Part shown: positions 48,106 to 61,283 of the stretch, piece by piece
Layout of the letters: every line of letters begins with the position of its first letter
Position numbering within the stretch: the stretch's first letter is position 1
Assembly: GCF_017654505.1 (NCBI RefSeq)
Contig: NC_054534.1
Span: 44,143,726 to 44,207,725, forward strand
DNA length: 64,000 nt
Direction: 5' to 3'
Source: Polyodon spathula
Taxonomy: Eukaryota > Chordata > Actinopteri > Acipenseriformes > Polyodontidae
Made by a program: the position numbers and the translations under genes
The notes under the pieces: model-generated
What the model saw: only the letters and a program-made list of their open reading frames with translations
Told to the model about the DNA's origin: nothing
Database searches by the model: none

Positions 48106-48140
48106 GTACAGTACATCAATGCAATTTTACTACACTAATG

Positions 48141-49223
48141 GGCATTAAGGGGAAAGGCTTTTTTTTTTACATAAAAACAAGGAATACATGTTAAAATTAA
48201 AAAGTAAGTAGTGCAGTTTCCAGTTGCCTCTACCTGCTGTGTTTGTTTATGACTCATTTTTTTGTCAATGTAAGCCACCCCCACCTTTCACAATAAGCTA
48301 CTGACCAAAAGATACGCCTGCACTGCTGGGGCTTTTGATATCATATTGGCCATGGGCAGCAGGTTTTCCTCAAGGACTTCTGTGTACTTTCCTCCCATTC
48401 ATTTTCCCTTCTATCCTGACAAGTGCCCCAGTCCCTGCCGATGAGAAACATCCCCATAACATGATGCTGCCACCACCATGCTTCGCAGTAGGGATGATGT
48501 TCTTTGGGTGTTGGGTTTGCACCAAACATAACGCTATGGATTTAGGCCAAAAAGTTCCATTTTAGTTTTTTCAGGCCACCCACATGGCTACAGAATCACC
48601 TGTGTTTTTGCTTACTTAAAACATGATTCAAGATGTGCTTTCTTGAGTAATGGCTTCCTTCTTGCCACCATACCATATAGGCCAGATTTGTAGAGTGTTT
48701 GGGATATTGTTGTCTTGCAAAGTTGGCATTGGCCGCCTTGTTTTGTCATCCAGTTTGGAGGATCTAAGCAGGGTCTTGGTGGTGCCATACACCTTTCACT
48801 TCTTAATAACCATCTTGACCGTGCTCCAAGGGATATTCAGGGCCTTGCATATTTTTTTTTATTTTTATACCCATCCCCTGATCTGTGCCTTTTGACAACT
48901 TTTTCTTTTGAAAGCGCCTTGGTGCTCATGGTTGAGACTTTGCTTTGAAATGCACTATCCAGCAGAGGGACCCTACAGGAACTGCTGAATTTATCCTGAA
49001 ATCATGTGAATCAGTGCAATGTAACACAGGTGGAGGCCACTTAACTTGGTGTGTGATTTTTGAAGGCGATTTGGTTACACCTGAGCTAATTTAGGATTAT
49101 TACAAAGGGGGTGGACACTTATCCAACCAAGCCATTTCAATTTTTATTTCTAATTAATTTTCTGTAAATTTCTAGAATATTTTTTTCACTTGGAAGTTGT
49201 GGGGTAGGATGTGTAGATAAATG

Positions 49224-49258
<35 letters not shown>

Positions 49259-49334
49259 ATTTTAATGCATTTTAATTCCAGGCTGTAAGGCAACAAAATG
49301 TGAAAGGGGGTGTAGACTTTCTATAAGCACTGTG
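48141..49334 (-). mobile_element. Tc1-like transposon, family A, left-truncated
   Basis: The right end (reversed TGCTTATAGAAAGTCTACAC) and the internal block GGGGTAGGATGTGTAGATAA match the copy at 12.4-13.8 kb. The minus-strand transposase is represented by remnants ([20 protein letters not shown], [20 protein letters not shown]). The left terminal repeat is missing and an A run has expanded at 49224-49256. Confidence 0.8.
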
Positions 49335-50315
49335 TAAGCAATATGTGCATAACATATTCTCAAGTAAAATGTGTGCAGGATGCAATATTCACTGCAATTT
49401 ATGTAAAAGCACTTAAAATTGTTGGACTAGACCCAGACACCATATACACACAAAGTGGTATTGTGCACATCCGTCATGAAGTACTGCACAGTTGCTGTGT
49501 GCCGTTCCAGTAAAGATTTTAGGCGCCTTCCTGCTTTTATATTCCACAAGGTTGGCAGCTGTGCATTTTAAACAGAATTGACTGTTGCTATCTAAAGTCA
49601 GCGATCCGTCCTGTTGGCAGGGGGCTTGGGAATTCTATGCACTGTAGTGGCAATCAATTGATTTTTATTTATTTACAAGCTGTCCTTGTGAGTGAAATAT
49701 AATATCTGCTCTGCTGCCTTGTCAGCAGCCACAGAGGGTTCAGAAGCTAGTTTTAAAACTGATCTAATTGAATGAGTAATCAGCAACCATGTTCCCTTTA
49801 TCTGACCACATCAAGGGCCAAAACTTGTGACTCTAACCCTGTGGACTTTTTACTGTCGATGGAGAAAAGTGTTTATTGCTGATGTGAACACCAATAGGGA
49901 GTTGCTTAATATTCGTCTTTTGCTTCTGAGCAGGTCATCTTCTCCTGAGATCTGTATTTTGAACATATGAGGGGATGCTAGAGGTGGGTGTGGGTAAGGA
50001 TCTCCATATACGGAGGGAGATTTATCACCAGAACTCATTGTATTTCTGTCACAAGGAACTATGTAGTAGAACACATTTATTTATAAATGGGTAATAAATA
50101 AATCCAAATATATAATGTACGTACAGTAAATTATACAATTATACTTTGTAAATTGTATAATGTATGTAATCCTGTGGCGTAATAATCCAAAAATCTTTTT
50201 TTCGGAATACTCATAGTTGGAATACTGCTGATTTGATTACAGATATGCTATATTTATTAGTACTTATTTGGAGGTATTGAACTGGAAGGTAAAGAAGTAG
50301 CAGAAGCTGAAATCG
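49335..50315. other. ABHD17B intron sequence
   Basis: No supportable gene, RNA gene or repeat family recognised. Confidence 0.45.
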
Positions 50316-50319
50316 TTTA

Positions 50320-50800
50320 CCAAGGGGTCAAGCAGTATAGCATAAAAGGGTCCAGAGAAACGCTAATCTTTTCCTTCGTTTGGTTGAGATACAGGGAACT
50401 GGAAGGACCAGGAGATTGTCCCTTCGTGAAACTGAAAGTATTCATGAGTGTTAACTGTTTGTTAAACCACCAGACAGCTAACACGAATCCGGAGCTGTTG
50501 CTTGGGGCCAGTACCAAACCGGATCATCACTACACTTGCACTCACTGTTTGTAAATATTATCACCCACCACGAGCACTACAGCACACACCCGGACTGGTG
50601 ACCGTGTTTTGTATTATTGCAGGGCGGATAAAAGAATGTATTATTTGGTTGTGCAGAACCAGTTGTGTTTTCCCTCCTTGCTTTACACACAGGTGTGTAT
50701 TGCCGGAGGTTTATCGTTTGGTCACCGAAACAGGATTATAAATAAAACCCTTCCTAAACTGGATTACAAGTGCCGCCTGTGGTTATTTCTATTTTTATTT
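50320..50800 (+). mobile_element. Possible LTR
   Basis: TAGCATAAAAGGGTCC near 50338 could be a TATA region, and ATAAATAAAACCCTTCC near 50740 a polyadenylation region, followed by ACAAGTGCCGCCTGTGG as at LTR ends. No terminal TG/CA pair with a target duplication could be fixed, so the call is tentative. Confidence 0.3.
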
Positions 50801-50844
50801 TTTATATGAATTTCCTCCCCAGTTTCAGAGTCTTGGCTGACTCA

Positions 50845-51855
<1,011 letters not shown>

Positions 51856-51859
51856 GTTT

Positions 51860-53000
51860 CAGTGAGTTACAGGAAAATCAGGGTTTCTGTGACATTATAA
51901 GACCGGGTTCATACAGTATTAAATGGCAGCATTTATTTGTATCTGATTGTGAAAAATGAATATCAGGATAGATCAAAAAAAAAAAAAAAAAAAAAAAACA
52001 AGTATGATTTATGTATTTTTATTTCTTTCAATATTTATTAATGTATTATTTATGGTTTACTTTAGCCAAATATATAGGCTATTCTTCAGCATAGCTAATT
52101 CTCAGAAATGAACATTCCTTTTTGTCCACTGTCCAGTAACTTGGCACAAGGAACTACTGTTCCTCTCAATTAAAATAGTTTGGTTACAGTTCCTAATAGC
52201 GCAATGGACTGTGGGATTTAATATGACATTATCCCACCATGCACTGTATTTTATGTTTATACCCTGGCAAATATGGAGCCCGAGCCCACAGAATACACAG
52301 CGCTTCTTAGCATGAACGTTGTGGCTTTGTTTCTTAAAAACACAAGATACATTTTATCATGTTTCATTTAACTCCTGAAGTTCTCCTTGACCTATTTCAT
52401 CGCTCCAGATGTCAATTTGCCTTGATTTCGGTATCTGATCCCGTCGCTCCACGATCCACCACTTTACAACAAGTCTATGAAATTGTATACTGTACAGCAG
52501 CATTGTTCTCAACTCCTTCAGTCACCTGTTCTAATTTATTGTATTTGTAATGTCCACTTGCCAAAAAGCATTTTTGGATACTGGAGGATACACAAAAAAT
52601 GTAGTTTGGTATTACAGCGTCCACACTTCTGCCAAACCGCACTACCAGATGCGATCTTATTTAGAACTGAACTAGAGACTACCCCTGAGGTGGTCTGGAG
52701 TACGGTATTAAACTCTGTGTAGTGTAGATGCTAACCATATTTAGCACTTTTAGGCCGGTTTAAAGGCAACTAATACGGATTAAAGACACAGTGTGGACAG
52801 TGCCTTTAAAGACCATACAGTAAAAGAGAAAAGTAAACTTTGGTAAAGATCGGGGTAGCAATCTGAAAGATGTTTCAGTAAATTGGTGGTGTTTCCTCAT
52901 TGCATTTTCCCAGAACGCACAGGCTAGTTGATCACTTCTACTAGGCAGAAATGAGTAAGTTCATATTTTAAAGTACACAATTACAGAGTTTTGTTTTAAA

Positions 53001-53032
<32 letters not shown>

Positions 53033-54300
53033 CACAGTACTTGGATATTTTTCTTTTACCCTGATATTAAGTATCATAGGATTTTGGTATCACCATATAT
53101 TGTGGGCATTAGTATACCATGAGACACTGCTTTATAACACTTTTAATACTCACCTTGTTTGTGAGCAGTTTTCTTGCATTAGGATATAGGTTAGTAAAAG
53201 GCTGTGTTTTGAATAAAGAACTGCAACAACACCACAAAAACTGTATTGTGTGGGTCATTGTAATAGAAAAGGATATTTCTATTTTCTGTTTGTTTATGAT
53301 TATTCCTCAAAGTATTAACATTAATTATGTTCCCTATCCCAGTTCTAAATAGAATCGAGTACTGCAGAGTCCCAACGTGGTCTCCCAGGTGGTAGTGCCC
53401 TCTCATAAATGCTATATTGCTTAAATAAAGAAGGTGTTCTACTTTAGCTATGGTAGATATGTGCAGTTAGTTTGGAATTTTCTTGGGGGCGGATGAGTAG
53501 TGTGCGTGTTTGCCAATGGGGTGGTATTTCTACAGGATGTAACCTTTGTTGAAAATAGGGAGTGCCATTCTATAGTGAGTGAGTCATAGGTATTGTGGCC
53601 TTCATGCTTTTGTTTTACTGTAGCAACACGCATTATTTTGAATTCAGGAGCAAAATAGCAACATGAAACAGAAGTAAGTTTAATAGAATTATAAAAGGTG
53701 TACCATTTAAATACATCTTTCATGTTCTTAATTAACAGTTCTATTCCAATATAATGAACTTTTTGTTTATTTTGTGTACATTTAAATAGTATCTCCTCTT
53801 ACATCTGATGTGGTCTGTACAGTCGTTAAGTCTCCAAGTACACTCTGTGTGCTTGTATGTATAGTATACAGTAGTACGAGTATTGCAGTCTTTTTCTTAA
53901 GATCCTGAATTGTAATAAAGTCAGTTATTTGTGTTCAGCCAAATCATTCAGCTAGGTGACAGTCGACAATTGACCCTTTTTACATTATTGAGGGACTCTG
54001 ATTTGAAATGATACGTAGATTTCACTGGGTTCACTTTCTAGTTAACATAAATAATGTCATTTAAATGATATTTTAAATTGGAACAAATTTAATGGGTTTC
54101 CAATTAATGGCATGTTCTAACCAACAACCTCAAAAATGTCTGTTCATGCAAAAGCTCTCGCTGAATGTTTGTTTAGAGCAGCTCAATGGTAACGCCCTTG
54201 TACAACCCTGTGGTGGAGTCTCCAGCCCCTGTGTATATTTGTGTGCTGTTATTATGATTTATGTAAAATATATGAGGGTGAAAAGCCTATATTATTATTA
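51860..54300. other. ABHD17B intron sequence
   Basis: No gene seen. A runs at 51975-51998 and about 53006-53031. The stretch 52590-52810 carries GTCCACAC and GTGTGGAC in inverted order and may be an old MITE. Confidence 0.45.
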
Positions 54301-54302
54301 TT

Positions 54303-54800
54303 TGTGGCACAGATAAAAAGTTGCCACCATTATTTATTATTGTTTTGTATTTTAATTACCTCGTGAGACTGCGTGGCTGTCAGCTACTGATTATTTAACT
54401 GCTGACAGTCACACAGACTCAATAAATCTGTGCAGAATGTGACCGAGGGATAATATAATAATTGATAGCTAGTTAGTCCCTCAGTCACAAATATAAAAGA
54501 TCTGCAGTTTGGCAGCATGGGGAAGGGTGTTCGAGAGTGGAGAACGGGTGTGGAGTTAGGAGGTAATTTAAAGACAACAATTGCTATGTAGGCTGGTTTC
54601 GCAATCGGCATATTACTTGTTACTGTTTATTGTTTGGTTGGTTGTTTTGGCGAACTTGCCTTTTTGTGGTGTTTTGTTTAAATCTTTTGTTTCATTTAAT
54701 AAAAGCACTGAGCCCCGTAGTGTCTCAGTTAGCCCTGCCATTCCTTGTTTTGGTTTTATTTCCCTGGTCTGATGTCGCCCTTGGAGCTATCCAGATCACA
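54303..54800 (+). mobile_element. LTR of the same type as 22.7 and 47.5 kb
   Basis: Starts TGTGGCACAGATAAAAAG and probably ends ATCCAGATCACA. GTGACCGAGGGA (54439-54450) pairs with TCCCTCAGTCAC (54477-54488, one mismatch), immediately followed by TATAAAA (54492-54498). AATAAAAGCACTGAGC near 54700 is the polyadenylation region. CTGTGCAGAATGTGACC is shared with the LTR at 22.7 kb. No target duplication was found, so the right boundary is uncertain. Confidence 0.6.
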
Positions 54801-54810
54801 AACCCCAATG

Positions 54811-54975
54811 TGTAAAACACCCCTAAATGTGAAACTCCCCCTAAATTTAAAAAACCCTTAATATAAAAAAAAAAATGACCCCAAAATGTAAAAAAAGACC
54901 CCTAAATGTAAAACTCCCATTAAATGTAAAACACCCCTAAATGAAAAATCATCTGCCCCTAAAAGTGAAACCATT
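54811..54975 (+). repeat. Degenerate tandem array, unit about CCCCTAAATGTAAAA
   Basis: Six to eight imperfect copies follow each other with variants such as CCCCTAAATGTGAAACT, CCCCTAAATTTAAAAA, CCCCAAAATGTAAAAA and CCCCTAAATGAAAA. The mirrored array lies at about 59540-59640. Confidence 0.85.
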
Positions 54976-55376
54976 AAAAACTATAAACATCTCTCAACTT
55001 AAACACTAACTGCTGTACCAAAAAAAAAAAAACACTTTTTACATGTAGGAGTAATTCTTTTTTTTTTATTTTTTATTTTTTTTATTTTTTTACATATAGG
55101 AGTAACGTTTTACATATATGGTGAGGGTTTTTTTACATATAGGGGTAATATGTTATATATGGCAGAGGTGTTTTAGATGTAGCAGTTGAAGTTTTACCTT
55201 GAAGGTATATAAACTTTGTTAGGCTAACATTAAAACTTGCTTTTTTACTTGATTTTTTTTTTTTTTTTTTTTTTTTTTCCCAAAAAATATTTATTTATTT
55301 TATTTGGTGTGCCAGTATTATAATAAAAACATTTATCATGTGAAAATATGCATTTTTTTCTTTTAATGTATGCAGT

Positions 55377-55786
55377 TATGATGTAGATTAGAGTTCAATG
55401 TTGATGTAATTATTGTTAATGATAAATTAGTAGTGTGTTTTATTAATTAAACAGAATGTAGAAGCCAGTAATAGAAAACAGAATAGTGGATCTCTTGGTA
55501 TCAGTAAATAGATTACTTGGTAGCAAAAAGGAACAGTGGGGTTCTTTTGAGTTTAATGGTGTGTTTACACTGGCCATTTTTAGGATGGCTTTGGGTCGTC
55601 TCAGGTGTTTCTCACAACCAACTCTCAGCTGTCCTGAAATGGCCAACTAAAGACGTGGCTCAGCGCCAGCTTAGGTCAGTCCGAAAGGCAGTGTAAACTC
55701 ACCTGACCTTTAGGACGGCTCGCACACAATGTGAGTGCTGCTTGGCTCCTCCCCCATGGAATCTAAACAGGAAGAAGCTGCAATGC
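55377..55786 (+). repeat. 410-bp tandem duplication, copy 1
   Basis: Identical, as far as I can read, to 55787-56196. Both copies begin TATGATGTAGATTAGAG and end GAAGAAGCTGCAATGC. They contain GTGTTTACACTGGCC near the middle and its partial inverse GGCAGTGTAAAC. The open frame inside (minus strand) is the same in both and has no recognisable domain. Confidence 0.95.
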
Positions 55787-56196
55787 TATGATGTAGATTA
55801 GAGTTCAATGTTGATGTAATTATTGTTAATGATAAATTAGTAGTGTGTTTTATTAATTAAACAGAATGTAGAAGCCAGTAATAGAAAACAGAATAGTGGA
55901 TCTCTTGGTATCAGTAAATAGATTACTTGGTAGCAAAAAGGAACAGTGGGGTTCTTTTGAGTTTAATGGTGTGTTTACACTGGCCATTTTTAGGATGGCT
56001 TTGGGTCGTCTCAGGTGTTTCTCACAACCAACTCTCAGCTGTCCTGAAATGGCCAACTAAAGACGTGGCTCAGCGCCAGCTTAGGTCAGTCCGAAAGGCA
56101 GTGTAAACTCACCTGACCTTTAGGACGGCTCGCACACAATGTGAGTGCTGCTTGGCTCCTCCCCCATGGAATCTAAACAGGAAGAAGCTGCAATGC
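55787..56196 (+). repeat. 410-bp tandem duplication, copy 2
   Basis: Second copy, head to tail with the first and with no intervening base. Lack of divergence means a recent duplication or an assembly error. Confidence 0.95.
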
Positions 56197-56652
56197 CGTT
56201 GCAGCGTCACAAAAAGAGAACAACTTGATACACAAGCGTCTTGAATATTTGAATTTATTAACTGTTTATATTGAGGAATATTTGTAAATATCTTTGTTTT
56301 ATTGTTAAGTTGTCGTCAAAAGTGCACATACCCCAAATATCCACACATAGGGCTATGTAAACTTTTGACGATAATGTTTTTTTGCTTTGTTAAACAGGTG
56401 CAGACGCCTGTGGACATCAAAGAAACAAAAGTGTAATATTTGAGTAAATCAGAGAGAATTCTTTTTAAAAATTGCTATCAAATAATTTTATACAAAAACT
56501 GTCCAGTTATTTTATTGTAAACAACTTAGTTACTGGTTTAGTTTCAAATACGCTTTAACACACTGTCTTTTTTTTTGTTTGTTTTTAATGTTATTTAAGT
56601 AAATATTTGGATTGTATAAATGATTATCTTAAACATGGAATCGTGTTAATTT

Positions 56653-56685
56653 AAAAAAAAAAAAAAAAAAAAATTACAAAAATGT

Positions 56686-56716
<31 letters not shown>
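56653..56716. repeat. A run facing a T run
   Basis: About 21 A (56653-56673) followed after 13 bases by about 30 T (to 56716); could form a hairpin. Confidence 0.9.
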
Positions 56717-57198
56717 CTCACAACCGCGGCATGAACTGGGGAGAGCAAGAAAAAGATCTGTCATAGCGCTGTGGGTCGAGACTCAAACCCAGAGTGCACT
56801 CTAAGAGGAAACACAAAATAAATACATATTCCGAGAAATAGCAGCAGGTCTGGAGAAAGATCTGTGCAAAAACCTCTGCACTTTTTGATTATAGTTGATC
56901 TGTTAACACAATTGCTTTTTAAATAAAGATTGTTTTAATAATTTGTGGTCCCTGTCATTTCGTTTTTTAAAAAAGGAACAAAATGTTTGGAATAATTACA
57001 AACAGTTTAGAGAGTGTACTTCTTCTTCTTGTTATTTTTTCATTTGCAGTAGTAGTATTTATAACAAGGCTAATTTGGGAAAAATTACATTTGTTAACTG
57101 CAATTGTATACAGTAAATGTTGTTTTCTTCGGTATTCCTGTAGCTGCTTAACCTATTTTAACTAAAAATAAAGGACTTATGCATCATACAATTATGTA

Positions 57199-58750
57199 TA
57201 TAGTACCAGTCAAAAGTACACCTGCTTGAAACCAGGTTTTTCATGATTATCTATGCTTTTAACTGTATAAACTTGTCTATAAACACTTAATATTTCATTA
57301 TATGATACGTGTACTTATATGATAATCATAAGTGAATTGCATTCAAAAATGTAATTTTTTAAATGAAAATGTAAATCTTGTCAATTTCAGTGAAATGGTC
57401 ACCCAAAGCAAGGGGATTTCAGTCTGAAGCCCAAGTCAGTTAAAAGTCCAAAATGTGTATAACACTGTGTTAGAACACTGGCCTAAGTATAAAAGTGTCT
57501 TTGTTAGATGTTCTCTGAGTTAACTAGCATGTTACCTAATTAACCTTTTGTCACCAATTATGGTTAACAGATGAGGGTCCATGATTACTATAAATACAGG
57601 TAGCATAGGCACAAGTTTGTCATTCCTGAATGTAAGGGAGCAGAAAATGGCAAAATACGCTCAGTTAAGGAAAGAGAAAAGACAGTCTGTAATTACTTTA
57701 AGAAATGAAGGTCAATCTTTAAGACAAATCACAAGAACTTTGCGAGTGTCTGTAACTGCTGTGGCCAAGACAATCAAACGATTTGAAGAAACTGGCACAT
57801 GAGGACCGAACAAGGTCAGGCAGGCCAAGGGTGACCTCGGAATCAGAGAACAAGTTCATTCGAGTCACAAGTCTGCGGAACCGGCGATTAACTGCCCCTG
57901 AAATACAAGCTCAGCTAAATGCTACTAGAAGTACAGGTGTTTCAGCATCAGCTGTTCAGAGGAGATTGCGTGAAGCTGGCCTAACTGGAAGAATTACTGC
58001 AAAGAAACCATTGTTAAGAGTGCAGAATAAGAGGAAGAGACTTGCCTGGGCCAAAAAACACAGAAACTGGACGTTTGAGGAGTGGAAGTCGGTCTTATGG
58101 AACTATGAGTCAAAATTTGAAATATGTTTCCAACCGTCAAGTATTTGTAAGACGCAGAGAGGGTGAGCGCATGAGTTCTGCATGTGTGGTTCCCACTTTC
58201 ATGCATGGAGGAGGCAGTGTCATGATCTGGGGTTGCTTTGCTGGTGAGAGAGTTGGTGATCTTTACCAAGTCCATGGCAAGCTCAACCAGCATGGCTATC
58301 ATAGCATACTTCAGAGGCATGCCATTCCATCAGGATTACAGCTAGTTGGGCACTCCTTCATTATTCAGAAAGACAATGACCCGAAACACCCCTCAAAGTT
58401 GTGCAAGAACTATCTGGCTAAGAAGGAAAGTGAAGGACAACTCAATCTAATGACCTGGCCCACAAGTGCCCTACATGTCTGGTGATTTCCTGCTGAAACT
58501 TGTTAACCAAATGCGTTGTGTTTGAGAGGCTGTTATTAAGTCAAGGGGGTGGCTATTTTGAGGAATCCAAGATTTAGAGACCATTTTCAATTTTCTTGAA
58601 CATTGCTTTGATACTCCTTATGTTTTGTATATTGTAATATGTGTTTTCTTTTTCAAGTATTTACAGAAACGTATACAAAGTAAAACATTGGCAGTTATGA
58701 AAAAAACCTAATTTCCAGCAAGTGTACTCAAACTTTTGACTGGTACTGTA
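57199..58750 (+). mobile_element. Tc1-like transposon, terminal repeats present
   Basis: TATAGTACCAGTCAAAAGTA at the left matches the reversed right end TACAGTACCAGTCAAAAGTT. The transposase begins at 57647, MAKYAQLRKEKRQSVITLRN, with helix-turn-helix segment LRQITRTLRVSVTAVAKTIK. After a shift come GRPRVTSESENKFIRVTSLR, KRLAWAKKHRNWTFEEWKSV, LWNYESKFEICF, GGSVMIWGCFAGERVGDLYQ and QKDNDPKH (second Asp). The stretch with the third catalytic Glu (DLNPIE region) is deleted between MTWP and TSALHVW. Termini are well kept, so it could have been mobilised in trans. Confidence 0.92.
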
Positions 58751-58852
58751 TATACAAGGTGAGATAATATTGGTGAAGAAACAGAATAGAGTTCTTTTGA
58801 AGACAAAAGGGCCTTTATTGTTAGAGTAATAAACTGCAAAAATACTTCAAGA

Positions 58853-58979
58853 GCTGAAAACCAAGTAAAAAGGTCTAATTAAGCAAATTATCAGTTCAAT
58901 TAAGGATATAGTTAAGTAATTGAGAGCTGGGTTGGACTGAAAACAGGGGGTTCCCAGGACCGAGTTTGAGAAGCCCTGG
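58853..58979. mobile_element. hAT-like MITE half
   Basis: Reversed, it starts CCAGGGCTTCTCAAACTCGG, a very common fish hAT-MITE end, and continues with AACCCCCTGTTTTCAG. It lies just outside the Tc1-like copy, inside the 54.8-59.7 kb element. Confidence 0.6.
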
Positions 58980-59049
58980 TCATCAAATTAGTCATCCATT
59001 CAGTGGTTGTTATGACGTCGCCGAACACGTTGTAATTTAGATGGTATGC

Positions 59050-59180
59050 ACGCGCATTCGGACCTAAGCCGGCTCAGGGCACAACCGCAGTGTAAACACT
59101 ACGTGAAAAATGATATGAATCTCCGCCATCAGTTGGACCTGTCGGCTTAGGTCTGAGGTGGCAGTGTAAATGCAGCATGT
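59050..59180. repeat. Inverted-repeat block with GCAGTGTAAA
   Basis: CGGACCTAAGCCGG (near 59060) pairs with GTCGGCTTAGGTCTG (near 59138), and GCAGTGTAAAC / GCAGTGTAAAT occur after each. Related GTGTTTACACTGGCC sequences are in the 410-bp duplication. Confidence 0.6.
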
Positions 59181-59273
59181 GCGTGCATTAAAACCCCCAG
59201 TGTGGTGCAGGGCGTGTATTAAAACACCCAGTGTGGTGCAGGGCGTGTATTAAAACACCCAGTGTGGTGCAGG
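59181..59273 (+). repeat. 31-bp unit repeated three times
   Basis: GCGTGTATTAAAACACCCAG starts each unit at 59181 (with two substitutions), 59212 and 59243. Period 31 bp. Confidence 0.92.
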
Positions 59274-59659
59274 ACATGGCTGCAGTGGAGGAGGAAGCAG
59301 AATCTCAGTCCTGGTTGGTACAGCATCAGTTGTGTGTTTTGGAGGATTTAATGGGCTTATCAAGTGTGACTGACCAAGTATAACTGCATTTTAGTAGGTT
59401 TTTTACACTAAGGGTGATTTTACATATTTAGGTTGTATAAAAAGTGCTGCTATGTGTAAAACATCTATCCCTATATGTAATAACCTCCCCCTAATGGCAA
59501 CTAGTGTTTAAGTTGAAAGTTGTTCATAGTTTTGAATGGTTTTACATTTAGGGGGGAGATATTTTACATTTAGGGACAAATGTATAATTTTTACATTTAG
59601 GAGGAAGCAAGATTGTACATTTAGGGGTGATTTTACATATCTGGTTGTACATTTACCAT

Positions 59660-61247
59660 TTGAGTAGTACAGTAAACAGAAGAGTTTTGGTAATACTACT
59701 GAATAGGATTATGTTTCACAGTTGTTTGTTTTTTTGTTTTTTTACCTGCCAATTTCAAATAAGTTTAACAGGTTTACAGTATCAGTAATGCAGCAAGTGG
59801 GGAAAGTCAACACCTCAAATACTGGTCTAAATATCCCCAGGTGGATGGAGCATTTTAAGTTTAAGTATTTTTTTGGTTAGCTTTTTGGACAGCACGTATC
59901 ACTTGAAAAATCCCTTTAAAGAATAGTCTAAAAAAATGCAGATCTGCAAAAAACAAATTTTCCACGTGTCTTTCTAGATCAGTGCTTGTCTTTCTCATCT
60001 GGTTTAGTTTTAACTGAACTCCTTACCAACATTTTGTTTTTTTAACTTAGTTAACTGATAAATTACTGTTTTATGAGGATCGGTGTAATTGAATGCTGAC
60101 TGTGGGCTGTCATGTTAAAAATAAGTAAATGCAAAAGCAAACTATAAAGATGCCATGTTGTTCTATGGAAAGTGTTCAAAAATAAAAATGTGATATACAA
60201 GACAAACAATTTGTTGTTTGTCTTGTCAGAAAATACCAGTCTTTGTGAGTGAAAGCCGCCTTCACTACCATCATTTTAATTTGACTTGGAACGGTTCCAA
60301 AAAAATAATACTCAAATATTGATTTGTTGCCAGGATACGGAGGCAAAGTCAACCAAGAGACTACAGTAACAAAGACAATATTGTCAGCTTGGTCTACAGT
60401 TTTTTTAGCACTCTACCAAAAATATACAGTAGTACAAAAAATTATAATGAATACAAATATGGATTATTCATTAAGCTTTATTATTATTATTATTATTATT
60501 ATTTATTATTATTATTATTATTGTGAACAAGTAGGATTTTAAAACTCCTTACGAAAAAAAAAAAATTTTTTTTATATATATTATAATAATAAAAAAAAAA
60601 ACAACGCAGCCAATAAAGGTCTTTTATAGAGTAATCATTATCCTACTGTGCGTGGTGTCTAAACTTCAGCATTGTGACTGTCTTACTGTACCCTTTCATG
60701 TTATCCTGTGCAGGAAAAGTATAAAAGTTTTGGGCATAAATAAAAAAGATTGATTCACAAAAACAAAAGGTTTATTTAGCATTTATTCGTCCCACAGCAT
60801 TTAGATGAACAATGAAGAAATGAAGAAAGAGAATAAGTGACTTGTATTGATGTTAATACAGTTCTGACTAGTGACTGTAATAGTGTATCCATCTTAAACA
60901 TATCTCTAATAACATTTTATTAAAGATTAGTCGCTTATTTAAATGTTGCACCATTGCCGCTGTCCCAGCTGCACTGTATCCTGGTAGAACTTGCAGCACG
61001 CGCAATGCTACAATATTGTAAGGATTTTAAAACTCTTGGTTGCCTGACCCTTTAACGCTTTAGCTTTGGCACGTGGCCCGAATACACCCATGTTGGAGTG
61101 ACCGCTTAATAAGCTGTTTTAAGCCCATGTACAAACCAGGCAAAGTGGCTGTCACCGCCTGGCTGAAAAAACCCGATCCGCCTGTCTTGCAGATGCTACA
61201 GTGCTATTGATTTTGCTTCTAGTAGACTAGATCAGTTGCACATTTCT

Positions 61248-61283
<36 letters not shown>

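Larger units (their letters stand above)
54811..59658. mobile_element. Large element with inverted arms of CCCCTAAATGTAAAA-like repeats
   Basis: The left arm (about 54811-55200) and right arm (about 59398-59658) are inverted copies. Shared, in order from each end: CCCCTAAATGT repeats, then AAACCATT(C)AAAAACTAT, then CAACTTAAACACTA, then a block with ACATATAGG(G) and TGTAGCAG/CATAGCAG. Between them lie a 410-bp tandem duplication, an intact-ended Tc1-like insertion (57199-58750) and palindromic GTTTACACTG blocks. No transposase of the element's own is seen. The outer ends and any target duplication are not fixed. Confidence 0.7.

Noticed and set aside
54791..54830. CCAGAT...CACCCC as the exact outer end of the 54.8-59.7 kb element
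   Set aside because: CCAGATATG...TCACCCC at the right end resembles it, but the left match overlaps the presumed LTR end, so the boundary was left open.
55443..56056. Two identical 67-residue frames on the minus strand
   Set aside because: Identity is explained by the 410-bp tandem duplication; no domain or start context supports a gene.
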